In this document: in pieces, positions 8,347-16,258 of the stretch
How the letters are laid out: each line of letters begins with the position of its first letter
How positions within the stretch are numbered: position 1 is the first letter of the stretch
NCBI GenBank assembly: GCA_023442085.1
Contig: JAEZMT010000212.1
Span: forward strand, 1-19,258
Source of the DNA: Pseudomonadota bacterium
Lineage (GTDB): Bacteria; Pseudomonadota; Alphaproteobacteria; Rhizobiales; Xanthobacteraceae
DNA: 19,258 nucleotides
Direction: 5' to 3'
Program-made: the position numbers and the translations under genes
Notes under the pieces: generated by a model
Seen by the model: only the letters and a program-made list of their open reading frames with translations
Databases searched by the model: none
What the model was told of the DNA's origin: nothing

Positions 8347-8904
8347 TCAAAGATCTTCTTGTCCAGCGCGGTCGCCACAGCAGTGACGTCCGGATTGCCG
8401 TACTGACCGAAAAAGATCCGATGGCCGGTCATACTCGAACACGGCGGTTCCAGCCGGCGTTTCATGCAGCATGATGCGCAGCGGCGCGTAGAGGCCCGCT
8501 GCCGCGTTGCGGCTCGTCATCTGGCTGGCGATGAGCACGTTGCCGATGACGAATTGGGCCGCGTTCTGCTTTTGCCCGACGATCTGGCCCCAGTCGCCGT
8601 GGGGAGCGACCGAGAAGATCACCAGTCCGGCGGTGCCCTGCACCTTCTCCAGCTCTGTTTTGACGCGGCTGATCTCGCCATACTGGAGCAGCACCCGGAT
8701 GCGATCGTCGAAACGCGGCACCAGCTTTTCCAGTGCTGCCCGAACCTCGGCATATGGCTTGTCGGATTCGATCCGGATGTGCTCGACCTTGATCTCGGAT
8801 GTGGTGACCTTCGGGGCGCTCACCTCGGCGCGCAGCGGCAGGGCCGAGAGCGCGGTCGCGGCGACACCCAGCAACAGCCGGCGTCCGATGATATGCATCG
8901 TCAT
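8347..8904 (-). CDS. Secreted DUF302 protein, 3' end frameshifted
   Basis: Small periplasmic protein with one DUF302 domain; its biochemical role is not established. The start at 8904 has GAGG five bases upstream. Residues 1-26 are a Sec signal peptide (RRLLLGVAATALSALPLRA, cleavage before EV). The domain ends with LRIMLHETPAGTAVFEYDRP. After SDLF the frame gives 18 unlike residues and stops at 8347. Removing one base from the five-A run at 8410-8414 restores GQYGNPDVTAVATALDKKIF and DTLVAAAR, with a stop at 8322-8324, which is a normal DUF302 ending. So either the gene suffered a one-base insertion or the run is a sequencing error. It is the last gene of the minus-strand operon, 44 bases after the flavin-reductase gene. 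Confidence 0.8.
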   Translation of the reverse strand: MTMHIIGRRLLLGVAATALSALPLRAEVSAPKVTTSEIKVEHIRIESDKPYAEVRAALEKLVPRFDDRIRVLLQYGEISRVKTELEKVQGTAGLVIFSVAPHGDWGQIVGQKQNAAQFVIGNVLIASQMTSRNAAAGLYAPLRIMLHETPAGTAVFEYDRPSDLFRSVRQSGRHCCGDRAGQEDL

Positions 8905-8948
8905 AATGACCTCGCAGTTTTCTTGATTTTCCAGGCGACCGCGCGCCT

Positions 8949-9665
8949 TCAGCCCTTCAGCGCATTGCCAGAGCCGGTCCATCCGGGCTGCGCGATCTGC
9001 GACCAGTCGGCGGGCTTGCCATCGAGCCGCGCCATCCGGCGCCCTTCGCGTGCCATGAGGACGTCGGCGTCCAGCGGGCAGGTGAAGATGTTTTCCACCA
9101 GCGTATACTCAGCCGCGAGGCGCCCCACGGGGTTGAGGCCCGCCGTATCAATGCGGCCGCCTTCAAGGTGGATGTCGTCGCGGATGTGGAAGCGGATCAC
9201 CTCGCCGAACACCACGTGGTCTCCGACCTCGCCAATGGGGATGATCCTCTCCAGCCGGCATTCCATGCTCACCGGCGCCTGTGCGACACGGGGCGCCTGC
9301 ACCAGATCGCAGGCCGCCTTGGTGAGGCCGGCCAGCTCAAACTCGTCTGCCTCGGGCGGATGCTCCATGGACGAATGGTGCATGGCGTCGGCCAGGGGAA
9401 GGGTCACCAAATTGGTGACGAAGGCCCCGGTCTCGCGAATGTTGATCAGGGTGTCCTTCAGCGAGACCCGGTCCGACTTGGGCTGAATGGTGAGGGACAC
9501 CATGGGTGGTTTGCGGCAGACAGCCGTGAAGAAGGAAAACGGGGCGAGGTTGGGCACCCCTTCTGCCGACACGGTGCTGACCCAACCGATGGCCCGGGGC
9601 ACGATCGAGCCGATGAGGATTTTGTAGCAGGACGTGGCGTCCATGGACGCGGGATCGAGGATCAT
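8949..9665 (-). CDS. Flavin-reductase-like FMN-binding protein
   Basis: Cytoplasmic protein of the flavin reductase-like domain family. Members use NAD(P)H to reduce FMN for partner monooxygenases, or are stand-alone flavoproteins. The 238 residues show the N-terminal split-barrel pattern: SIVPRAIGWVSTVSAEG, then NLAPFSFFTAV and KPPMVSLTI (residues 19-61), followed by DTLINIRETGAFVTNLV. A C-terminal section includes GDHVVFGEVIRFHI. The start ATG overlaps the stop of the acyl-CoA ligase gene in an ATGA at 9662-9665, so the two are translationally coupled. No oxygenase is in the window, so its reduction partner is unknown; it might instead act on a quinone- or enone-like intermediate. Confidence 0.85.
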   Translation of the reverse strand: MILDPASMDATSCYKILIGSIVPRAIGWVSTVSAEGVPNLAPFSFFTAVCRKPPMVSLTIQPKSDRVSLKDTLINIRETGAFVTNLVTLPLADAMHHSSMEHPPEADEFELAGLTKAACDLVQAPRVAQAPVSMECRLERIIPIGEVGDHVVFGEVIRFHIRDDIHLEGGRIDTAGLNPVGRLAAEYTLVENIFTCPLDADVLMAREGRRMARLDGKPADWSQIAQPGWTGSGNALKG

Positions 9666-11350
9666 CGCCGGCTCTCCGAACTCTGGCTATGTCGGCTCTC
9701 AGCCGCGATGCGGCGCACCTCGGCCTTCTGGTGCTTGCCGTTCTGGTTGCGGGGGACCGGAGCCTCGCCGACCAGCCAGAAGTCCGGCACCTTGTAGTCG
9801 GCGATGCGGCTCTTGAGGTAGGCGCGCAGCGCCTCAGCCTCCGTCGCGCCGTCCCGTCGCTGGACGAGCGCGAACGTCTTCTCGCCGAGCACCGGGTCTG
9901 GCACGCCCACCACCGCGCAGTCAGCCACGCCACCATGGCTCATGAGCGCATTCTCGACCTCGGCGCTGAATACTTTGAAGCCGCCGCGGTTGATCATGTC
10001 CTTGAGCCGGTCGTGAATGTAAAACAGCCCATCCGCATCGCGCGTGGCCACGTCTCCGCTGCGCCAGAAGCCGTCGAGAAAGGCTCGCGCGGTTGCGTCG
10101 GGGTCCTGCCAATAACCCGGACTGACGTTCGCTCCGCGAATGAGAAGCTCGCCAGACGCTCCGGTTGGCACCTCCCTGCCGTCCTCGCCGATCACGATCA
10201 GGTCGTCGCATTGTAGCGGCAGGCCCACGCTGGCCGGAGCGCGCAGCGTCCACTCGGCCGGCATGATGGTGCAGACCGCGCAGGTCTCCGTCGCGCCGTA
10301 GGCGTTAATGAGACGCAGGTGAGGCGCCACGTCCGCGACCCCGGAGATGACCGCCGGCGGCATGATGGCGCCGCCGTAGACGCCGTAGCGCCAGCTCGAA
10401 AGATCGTGCTCGGCGAAGGTCGGCTCCATGAGGCAGAGCTGGTACATGGCCGGCACGAGCACCGCGAAGGTGATGCGTTCGCGCGCGATCGTTTCCAGGA
10501 CTGCCTTGGCCTTGAATTCGCGCATCATGACGATGGCTCCGCCACAGGCGAGCGCCACCGATATGACCGGCCCGAAGCCGGCGATGTGGGTGCCGGGCAC
10601 CACCAGAAGGCTGCGTTGCGGGCGGTCGATGGCGAGGGCGTAGAGATAGTGCAGGCAGGTGTGGACGAAATTGAAGTGGGTGAGGCAAGCGCCCTTCGGT
10701 TTGCCGGTCGTGCCGGACGTGTAGACGATCAGCATCACGTCGTGCTGGTCGAGTTCCGGCATGGCGTGGGGGGCTGCCATGGCAAGGTCGCTGAAGCCGC
10801 CTGAGCCGTCGGCAACATCGACCAGCACAAGTCGGCGAATGCTCGATTGGGCGGGGAACCGGTCGGCCCAGGCCTGCGCAGTGATGGCCAGCGCAGGCGC
10901 GGCATTCTGGACGATGTGGGCGACATCCATCGGCCCAAGGCGGGTACCAAGCGGCACGGCGATGCCCCCGGCGCGGACCGTCGCGAGGATCGCGACGAGG
11001 AACTCAAGCCGGTTGTCCAGCATCACGGCGACGCGGTCGCCCGGGGTAACTCCCTCGGCAATGAGACCGCAGGCGGTGCGCTCCACGAGGCGGTCGAGCG
11101 CCCCGTAGGTGAGACGCCGCTCGCCGCATACGACAGCTTCCTGGTCCGGGTTCCGCCCGACGGACGCCCGGAACATGGCATCGTAGGTGGTCGGCCTGTG
11201 ACGAAAGGCGCGGACGGTTCGCCCCCCCGGGACCTCCATCAGCACCGTGTCATTCACCGCTGGCGGCGCCTGCCAGCGTCCGCCGGCATGCGGCGCGAGG
11301 GGGGCGTCGGGCCCGAAGGCGTCCGGCGCGGGGATGCCGTCAAGATGCAT
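9662..11350 (-). CDS. AMP-forming acyl-CoA synthetase/ligase
   Basis: Activates a carboxylic acid with ATP and CoA to the acyl-CoA thioester, in the cytoplasm. The 562 residues carry all adenylate-forming signatures: the P-loop-like YTSGTTGKPKG at 210-220, YGATE at 351-355, RSGD at 430-433, the hinge RLKD at 448-451, and the C-terminal PRNQNGK with catalytic Lys near 539. The start at 11350 overlaps the end of the upstream alpha/beta hydrolase by 11 bases, and the stop overlaps the flavin-reductase start, so it lies inside a tight operon. The family includes medium- and long-chain fatty acid, aryl and cyclohexane-carboxylate ligases; the sequence alone does not decide among them. A divergent or non-classical acid is likely, given the BKACE and hydrolase neighbours. 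Confidence 0.93.
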   Translation of the reverse strand: MHLDGIPAPDAFGPDAPLAPHAGGRWQAPPAVNDTVLMEVPGGRTVRAFRHRPTTYDAMFRASVGRNPDQEAVVCGERRLTYGALDRLVERTACGLIAEGVTPGDRVAVMLDNRLEFLVAILATVRAGGIAVPLGTRLGPMDVAHIVQNAAPALAITAQAWADRFPAQSSIRRLVLVDVADGSGGFSDLAMAAPHAMPELDQHDVMLIVYTSGTTGKPKGACLTHFNFVHTCLHYLYALAIDRPQRSLLVVPGTHIAGFGPVISVALACGGAIVMMREFKAKAVLETIARERITFAVLVPAMYQLCLMEPTFAEHDLSSWRYGVYGGAIMPPAVISGVADVAPHLRLINAYGATETCAVCTIMPAEWTLRAPASVGLPLQCDDLIVIGEDGREVPTGASGELLIRGANVSPGYWQDPDATARAFLDGFWRSGDVATRDADGLFYIHDRLKDMINRGGFKVFSAEVENALMSHGGVADCAVVGVPDPVLGEKTFALVQRRDGATEAEALRAYLKSRIADYKVPDFWLVGEAPVPRNQNGKHQKAEVRRIAAESRHSQSSESRR

Positions 11351-12122
11351 GATCCGCCCCCGTCAGTTCCGGCTGATTGAGGAGGGCTGCGGCGTAGGCG
11401 GGGGTTTCGAGGCTCGGATAGTGCGCGGCACCGGGCACCACCGCGATCGTGGCATGGGGGAAAAGGGGCAGGATCTTTTCGCCCGCAACCGCCGCCGTGA
11501 GAACGGGATCGAAAGCGCCGACGAAGATGCGCACGCGTCCCGCAAATTCTCTGATCTCTGCCGACACGTCCTCGGTGGACCAGGCGCGCAGATAGCGGGC
11601 GATCGCCTCGCACGTGCTGCTCTCCCGCGAAAGCTGCGCCATCCAGGTGGCGAAGGCGGCGCCCAGCCGGCCGGCGGTGACGGCGCTGGCGCACTGGCCC
11701 CGCACCTCGTCGCTGTCCGCCGCCGCGCCGAAAAAGGCGGCGCCCTGTTCATCCAGCGGAAAGCCGGAAGCGGGAACCGCGCACAGGAGGGTCAGGCTGT
11801 CGATGCGCCCGGACGCCAGCGGTCCTCCGGCGAGCCACTGCGCCGCCTGGCCACCCATGGAATTGCCTACGATATCGAAGCGGTCCCAGCCGAGATGGTC
11901 GGCCAGCGCCAGCATGTCCTGCCCCATCTCACGGATGGAGAAGGCACCGTCCCGGCCGCGCGAGCGGCCGTATCCCCGAAAATCCGGGAATACGAAGGTC
12001 GCCGCCTCGCCGTTCAGGAACGGCATCATCGGCGCGTAGGTGCGGTGGTCGGCGAGCCAGCTGTGTGCCGCCATCACCTTGCGGAGGCCGTGCCCGACCG
12101 TCGTGTAGCCGAGGGGTGCCAT
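11340..12122 (-). CDS. Alpha/beta-fold hydrolase (C-C bond or ester hydrolase type)
   Basis: A 260-residue alpha/beta hydrolase with a complete triad: nucleophile S88 in VGNSMGG, D205 in VGAFDPV and H234 in GAAHYPS. The oxyanion region is at MAAHSWLADHR (17-27). PDFRGYGRS (46-54) is the usual strand-turn of the fold. There is no signal peptide, so it is cytoplasmic. The start at 12122 has GGAG, formed by the last codons of the upstream BKACE gene, six bases away; the intergenic gap is three bases. It overlaps the ligase start. Related enzymes open lactones, cleave beta-diketone or meta-cleavage products, or hydrolyse esters. In this operon it could generate the acid that the ligase activates. 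Confidence 0.9.
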   Translation of the reverse strand: MAPLGYTTVGHGLRKVMAAHSWLADHRTYAPMMPFLNGEAATFVFPDFRGYGRSRGRDGAFSIREMGQDMLALADHLGWDRFDIVGNSMGGQAAQWLAGGPLASGRIDSLTLLCAVPASGFPLDEQGAAFFGAAADSDEVRGQCASAVTAGRLGAAFATWMAQLSRESSTCEAIARYLRAWSTEDVSAEIREFAGRVRIFVGAFDPVLTAAVAGEKILPLFPHATIAVVPGAAHYPSLETPAYAAALLNQPELTGADHAS

Positions 12123-12125
12123 GCC

Positions 12126-13157
12126 CTACTCCGCGGCGTCGCGGGCGGCCGGCGTCTTGGCCAGGGCAAGATAGTCCCGCGCCGGCATCAATTCGCGGCC
12201 GAGATTTTCGGCGATGTCCCGCACCATGCGGAACAGGCCCGCATTGCTCTCGATGAGATCGTCCCGGTGCGGCCACTTCCACACCGTATCCTCCATGCCG
12301 ACGCGCACATGCAGGCCCATGAGAAGGCCGAGGGTCGCCATGTGGCTGCTGGCGCGTCCGCCCGCGCAGACCATGATGACCGCACCGGGGTCCACGTGGC
12401 GGATGAGGCGCACCTGCCGCATCAGGCATTCGATCATGCTCTCGGGCCCGTACATGGGGCTGCACCCCGGCAGTCCGGCCAGCACGAGCCAGGTGAGGGG
12501 GCCCGAGACGAGCCCGCTGTCGATGAGCAGACGCCGCGCATTGTCGATGTCGCCGTCCGTGTAGACGGCGATCTGCGGGGTCAGGCCGGCCTCCAGCACC
12601 AGCCGCGTCTTCTCGATGATGGCATGGGGCGGCTTTACGAACAGGTTGTCGCCCAGGATCAGCGCCGTCGTGTTGACCGGCACCGCATCGATGAGCCCCA
12701 GCTCCAGCATCTGCTCAAGGCTGTCGCATTCCTCGTCGTCCACTGCGACCAGGCAGGCGTCGAAGGCGAGGCCCGGATGGGATGATCGCAGGTGGCGCAG
12801 CACATCGCCGAACAGCCGGGGATCGAGAACGTTGTAGCCCTTCGCGTCGCGGGCGTGGACATGGATGACCTGCGCGCCCTCCGCGATGCAGGCTTCGGCC
12901 GAGGCGATGATCTCTTCCGGCGTCGTGGGTTGATTGGGATTCTGCGCCTTGGTGAAGAACGCGCCGTTGATGGCGGCGGAAATGATCGCCTTGGGCGGGG
13001 CTTCCCAGCGCGGCATGGGATCTGCGCCCGACAGATGGCTCTGCGCGGTGTCCATGATGTCCGGCAGCCCGTAGGGACGCCAGTAGGTGCGGATGCGCTC
13101 GCGCTCCACGTTCTTGGCGACGCGGTCCCACTTCACGGTATTGGGGTTCAGGGTCAT
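12126..13157 (-). CDS. Beta-keto acid cleavage enzyme (BKACE, DUF849), N-terminally extended
   Basis: BKACE enzymes condense a beta-keto acid with acetyl-CoA and cleave it to acetoacetate plus a new acyl-CoA; the founding member is Kce of lysine fermentation. The 343-residue product has the zinc-binding HVHARD at 99-104 and VRVGMEDTVW at 284-293, whose Glu is the likely further zinc ligand. In most relatives the AAITGA-type strand starts close to the N-terminus; here KAIISAAINGAFFTK begins at about residue 56, after a charged extension containing WDRVAKNVERERIRTYWRPY. The start at 13157 is supported by AGGA about nine bases upstream. It lies 23 bases after the substrate-binding protein gene and three before the hydrolase. 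A second BKACE gene starts at 19126. Confidence 0.9.
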   Translation of the reverse strand: MTLNPNTVKWDRVAKNVERERIRTYWRPYGLPDIMDTAQSHLSGADPMPRWEAPPKAIISAAINGAFFTKAQNPNQPTTPEEIIASAEACIAEGAQVIHVHARDAKGYNVLDPRLFGDVLRHLRSSHPGLAFDACLVAVDDEECDSLEQMLELGLIDAVPVNTTALILGDNLFVKPPHAIIEKTRLVLEAGLTPQIAVYTDGDIDNARRLLIDSGLVSGPLTWLVLAGLPGCSPMYGPESMIECLMRQVRLIRHVDPGAVIMVCAGGRASSHMATLGLLMGLHVRVGMEDTVWKWPHRDDLIESNAGLFRMVRDIAENLGRELMPARDYLALAKTPAARDAAE

Positions 13158-13180
13158 AGCTGTGTGTCCTGTCTCGGGGG

Positions 13181-14398
13181 TCACAGGGAGGCGAGGGGGC
13201 ACCCGCCCTTGTCGAGGGGGCGGAAGGCGTCGGGCCCGGGCACGGTGCGCAGTATGCGGTAGAGGTCCCACTCGCCCTTGCTCTCCGCCGGCGTCTTGAC
13301 CTGAGCGAACAGCATGTCGTGGACCATGCGGCCGTCCGGACGCAGCCGGCCGCCGCGGGCGAACATGTCGTCCACCGGCATTTCGCGCATCTTCTCCACC
13401 ACCTTCACGGTGTCATCGGTGCCGGCCGCCCCGATGGCCTTGAGATAGTGGAGCACGGCGGAATAGGTGCCGGCCTGGAAGGAGGTCGGCATGGCCTTGC
13501 GGCGCTCGTAGAATTTCTTCGACCAGGCGCGGGTGGCGTCGTCGAAATCCCAGTAGAAGCCCTCGGTGAGGTAGAGGCCTTGCGCCGCCTTCGTGCCCAA
13601 TGCCTTCGCTTCGCTGAGGGTGATCAGAAGGGCTGCGAGGCGTTGCTTCCCGTCCGGGCCGACGCCGAATTCGTTGGCCTGAGTCAGCGCATTGGCGAAG
13701 TCCTTGCCGGCATTGGCGAAGGCGATAATCTTGGCGCCGGATTGCTGGGCCTGGAGCAGGAAGCTCGAGAAATCCTGCGTTCCGAGCGGGTGGCGCGCCG
13801 CGCCCAGCACCTTGCCGCCATTGGCCTCGATCAAGGCTGTCGCATCGGCCTGCAGCGCATGACCAAACGTGTAGTCGGCGGTGATGAAATACCAGGTATC
13901 ACCGCCCTGCCGTACCAGTTCCCGAGCGGTGGAATTGGCGAGGGCATAGGTGTCGTAGACCCAGTGCATTCCGGTGGGCGAACAGGCCTTGCCGGTGAGG
14001 GCGGAGGTCGCGGCGCCGGTGGCCACTGAAATGCGGTTCTTCTCCCGTGCGATGTCCTGCACGGCGAGGGCCACGGCGGACGAAACCATTTCGAAGACGG
14101 CACCGACGCCATCCACGTCGAACCAGCGACGGGCGATGCCGGCGCCGATATCGGCCTTGTTCTGGTGATCCGCCTGCAGGAGTTCGACGGGGCGCCCCAG
14201 GACGTTGCCGCCGACGTCCTCGATCGCCATGCGCGCGGCTTCCACCGCGCCGATGCCAGCTGGGTCCGAATAATTGCCGGACAGGTCTGTGAGCACGCCG
14301 ATGCGGATCGACTTCTTGTCCTGTGCGCGGACCGTGCTGGCCGCCGCAAGCGCCAGCATGGCAGTGCCGCCACGGATGAAGGCGGAGCGCGTAATCAT
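13181..14398 (-). CDS. ABC transporter periplasmic substrate-binding protein (branched-chain amino acid / HAAT type)
   Basis: Periplasmic binding protein of the Peripla_BP_6 (LivJ-like) family, which in alphaproteobacteria often binds aromatic or other carboxylic acids. It has 405 residues from the start at 14398, which follows a strong GGGAGGAAGTC ribosome binding site. A Sec-type signal peptide is seen at 1-26 (RSAFIRGGTAMLALAAAS, then TVRA before QD). The mature protein opens with IRIGVLTDLSGNYSDPAG, the family hallmark. Its operon position ahead of BKACE, hydrolase and ligase suggests it delivers the substrate of that pathway. No permease or ATPase gene is present in the window, so it must share a transporter encoded elsewhere or beyond the right edge. 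Confidence 0.92.
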   Translation of the reverse strand: MITRSAFIRGGTAMLALAAASTVRAQDKKSIRIGVLTDLSGNYSDPAGIGAVEAARMAIEDVGGNVLGRPVELLQADHQNKADIGAGIARRWFDVDGVGAVFEMVSSAVALAVQDIAREKNRISVATGAATSALTGKACSPTGMHWVYDTYALANSTARELVRQGGDTWYFITADYTFGHALQADATALIEANGGKVLGAARHPLGTQDFSSFLLQAQQSGAKIIAFANAGKDFANALTQANEFGVGPDGKQRLAALLITLSEAKALGTKAAQGLYLTEGFYWDFDDATRAWSKKFYERRKAMPTSFQAGTYSAVLHYLKAIGAAGTDDTVKVVEKMREMPVDDMFARGGRLRPDGRMVHDMLFAQVKTPAESKGEWDLYRILRTVPGPDAFRPLDKGGCPLASL

Positions 14399-14533
14399 GA
14401 CTTCCTCCCGGTTCTGTTTTCTAGTTGGCGTGCCGCGCCCCATTGGCGTGGGCGCCACGGTGCTGACGCCAGGCCGTTCAGGCCGCCGGGCGCGCGACTT
14501 CGTTCCGCGGCCTCGTCGGGGCGCGGTGGCCTC

Positions 14534-14552
14534 GCGGCAGAAATCCTGCCGC
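14534..14552. other. Hairpin in the gap between SnoaL-like and binding-protein genes
   Basis: GCGGCAG (14534-14540) pairs exactly with CTGCCGC (14546-14552) around a five-base loop. It lies in a 181-base gap inside the minus-strand operon. No T-run follows on the minus strand, so it is a weak terminator at best; it could be an mRNA-stability or attenuation element that sets different levels for upstream and downstream genes. The rest of this gap holds no gene that I can see. Confidence 0.35.
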
Positions 14553-14579
14553 GTCCGGTTCAAGTGTCGGGTGGTCGGA

Positions 14580-15008
14580 TCAGGCCGACGCGCGCGAGGG
14601 ATGCTTCATCATACCCTCCATGACATCGCGGCCCTTGGCCGTGTCGGCATAGATGCGGCCGTAGACGATGCGGCCGTTCTCGACCTGGAACAGCATGCAG
14701 TGCTCATTTTCCATGAAGCGGCCGTTCTTCGCCTTGGCGCGGGCGACGACGGGCACCACAACATGGCTGCCGGCATCGAGCACGGCGTGCGCGTCGTAAT
14801 TGAAGTAATCGTAGTAATTGTCGTAAAGATCGGCCCAGAAGGCCTTGAACTCGTTAATGCCCTTGTACTTCCCTCCATAGGGAAGGGAGGTTGGGAATTC
14901 GAAGACGACGTCCGGTGCCAGCAGATCGATGAGCTTGCGCTTGTCGTTTGCCTCGAAGCCGCTGAAGGCTGCGCGGCAGGCTTCTATGATCTGATCGTTG
15001 TCGCTCAT
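14580..15008 (-). CDS. SnoaL-like / NTF2-fold protein
   Basis: A 142-residue protein of the NTF2-like cone fold, a scaffold used by ketosteroid isomerases, polyketide cyclases and small hydratases. The helix-rich start (IIEACRAAFSGFEANDKRKL), then LLAPDVVFEFPTSLPYGGKY and GINEFKAFWADLYDNY, and the strands VVVPVVARAK, HCMLFQVENGRIV and GRIYADT follow the family pattern. A strong AGGAGG lies upstream of the ATG at 15008. It starts 25 bases after the tetR stop and is in the same operon. A role on an enol or cyclic intermediate would fit the adjacent tautomerase, but no active-site assignment can be made from the sequence. Confidence 0.83.
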   Translation of the reverse strand: MSDNDQIIEACRAAFSGFEANDKRKLIDLLAPDVVFEFPTSLPYGGKYKGINEFKAFWADLYDNYYDYFNYDAHAVLDAGSHVVVPVVARAKAKNGRFMENEHCMLFQVENGRIVYGRIYADTAKGRDVMEGMMKHPSRASA

Positions 15009-15033
15009 GGGATATCCTCCTGACTTTCTTATC

Positions 15034-15636
15034 TCACACGAGAATGGTCTCGAAGATGATCTTGGTGGCGTCTTCCAGGGGCTTCACACTCTGCGCGGCC
15101 TTCATGCGCAGCAGCGCGCCCTCCCAGCTGTTCAGAATGAAATCGGCGAGGACCGCCGGGTCGGTCTTTATTTTGATGTCGCCGCGACGCTGCGCATCGG
15201 CGATGGCGCCGGCGAACAGGTCGCTCCAAATGCCGAAATTGTCCGCCAGCCGCTGGCGCATCCTCTCGCTATGGTCGGCCGTCTCCAGGCTCAGGTTGCC
15301 CATCATGCAGCCCTTCCTGAAGCCCATCGCCACGAAGAAGCCGATGCGTTCGTGGAAATAGCCGCGGAGCCGGTCGAGGGGCGGCAGGTCGGTCCGGTCG
15401 AAGAATTCAGCCAGCTTGCTGCGATGTCGCTCGAAGTAGAGATCAATGATCTCCGCCGCGAAGGCTTCCTTGCTTTCGAACAGATTGTAGAACGAGCCCT
15501 TCGGCACCTCGGCGGTCTTGGCGATCACATCGACGCCCGTGGCGTTGAAGCCGCGCGTGTGAAACTCCGAAAGTCCCGCCGCCAGAAGCTTGGAGCGTGT
15601 CTCCGCGCCGCGCCGGTTCGGTGCGCGATTGGCCAT
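15034..15636 (-). CDS. TetR-family transcriptional regulator
   Basis: A 200-residue repressor. The N-terminal helix-turn-helix spans about residues 10-56 (RSKLLAAGLSEFHTRGFNAT, then GVDVIAKTAEVPKGSFYNLF), ending in the usual KEAFAAEII. The ligand-binding half contains FRKGCMMGNLSLE, a motif with a single cysteine that recurs in one TetR C-terminal subgroup. It lies between the tautomerase and SnoaL-like genes in the same direction. Two similar operator-like elements (15674-15696, just upstream of its own start, and 16255-16277 at the divergent promoter) suggest that it represses itself, the operon and the divergent hydrolase. The inducer is probably a pathway substrate or its CoA ester. Confidence 0.94.
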   Translation of the reverse strand: MANRAPNRRGAETRSKLLAAGLSEFHTRGFNATGVDVIAKTAEVPKGSFYNLFESKEAFAAEIIDLYFERHRSKLAEFFDRTDLPPLDRLRGYFHERIGFFVAMGFRKGCMMGNLSLETADHSERMRQRLADNFGIWSDLFAGAIADAQRRGDIKIKTDPAVLADFILNSWEGALLRMKAAQSVKPLEDATKIIFETILV

Positions 15637-15673
15637 CCTCGATGTCCTTCCTGCCTGTCAGTCCGCTCGGTCC

Positions 15674-15696
15674 ATTTTAAGCCGACTGGTCTAATT
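15674..15696 (-). promoter_or_regulatory. Candidate TetR operator upstream of tetR
   Basis: On the minus strand this element reads AATTAGACCAGTCGG followed by CTTAAAAT. It matches the element at 16255-16277 closely, with the core GACCAGTCG identical and A/T-rich flanks on both sides. The core contains GAC-CA-GTC, a palindrome around CA. It lies 38-60 bases upstream of the tetR start and next to a TATAAA (minus strand, 15695-15700) that could be the tetR -10 box. Confidence 0.6.
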
Positions 15697-15713
15697 TATA
15701 AGAAAGTGCCGGC

Positions 15714-16172
15714 TCATTCCACGAAATCCTCCGCCGAGGTGGCGATCTGGCTGGCGCTGGAGAGATAACCGGACGGCGGGAAGGGGTAGCCGGCGATTCC
15801 CCAATTGCCACGCGGATATTCGCGCAGGATGCACCACACGCGTGCGGCATTGTCGGCGTCCACCGGCACCCCCTCCGTCTCCAGAACAAGACGGGTGAGG
15901 TCGCGCATAACCCCCTGCTTGGCCCGGTCGTCCATGAGCCCTTCGATGGTGTGCACGCGGAACCGGTAGCGGGGTCGTCCCGGCGGCATGCCTCCGATGA
16001 AGATGTGGTGCGGTTCCAGCTCGTTCACGAAGGCCCAGGCGATGTTCCGAGCCTCGGGCGTGTCCGGAATCTTCTCCCACCACATCAGGGTCTTGACTGC
16101 CCGGTGCATCATCTCCTGCAGCTTGTCGGCGGGAAGCGCGCCCTTGGGCAGGGATAGGTCGATCATCGGCAT
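15714..16172 (-). CDS. Tautomerase-superfamily protein (two-domain, cis-CaaD/MSAD-like length)
   Basis: Tautomerase enzymes use an N-terminal proline as general base or acid in keto-enol tautomerisation, decarboxylation or hydration. The protein starts MPMIDLSLPKG, so Pro1 is exposed once Met is removed. The 152 residues fit the fused beta-alpha-beta pair seen in cis-CaaD and malonate semialdehyde decarboxylase rather than the about 62-residue 4-oxalocrotonate tautomerase. An Arg cluster PGRPRYRFRV (about 63-72) begins the second half, and YPRGNWGIAG lies near the end. The start at 16172 is set by GGAGG seven bases upstream and by the need for Pro1; a longer frame to 16283 would run through the promoter. 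It is the first gene of the minus-strand operon. Confidence 0.85.
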   Translation of the reverse strand: MPMIDLSLPKGALPADKLQEMMHRAVKTLMWWEKIPDTPEARNIAWAFVNELEPHHIFIGGMPPGRPRYRFRVHTIEGLMDDRAKQGVMRDLTRLVLETEGVPVDADNAARVWCILREYPRGNWGIAGYPFPPSGYLSSASQIATSAEDFVE

Positions 16173-16229
16173 TGCAGATCCTCCGCGTGGGCGTTCCTCG
16201 GGCTTCGCCCCAGCTACGTTCATTTCAGC

Positions 16230-16258
16230 TTGAATGGCCGTCTCGATGGGAATAAATT
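16230..16258 (+). promoter_or_regulatory. Candidate promoter of divergent hydrolase gene
   Basis: TTGAAT (16230-16235), a 17-base spacer and TAAATT (16253-16258) form a plausible sigma-70 promoter. Transcription would start near 16265, inside the operator-like element, and lead to the hydrolase start at 16328. Confidence 0.45.

Noticed and set aside
9001..9011. A third copy of the GACCAGTCGGC operator core
   Set aside because: It falls inside codons of the flavin-reductase gene (DWSQ region), lacks the A/T flanks of the other two copies and is not near a promoter.
8464..9486. Open frame of 340 codons on the plus strand
   Set aside because: It is the antisense shadow of the DUF302 and flavin-reductase genes.
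11247..12785. Open frame of 512 codons on the plus strand
   Set aside because: It runs antisense across the ends of three genes with clear catalytic residues (ligase, hydrolase, BKACE) and ignores their boundaries.
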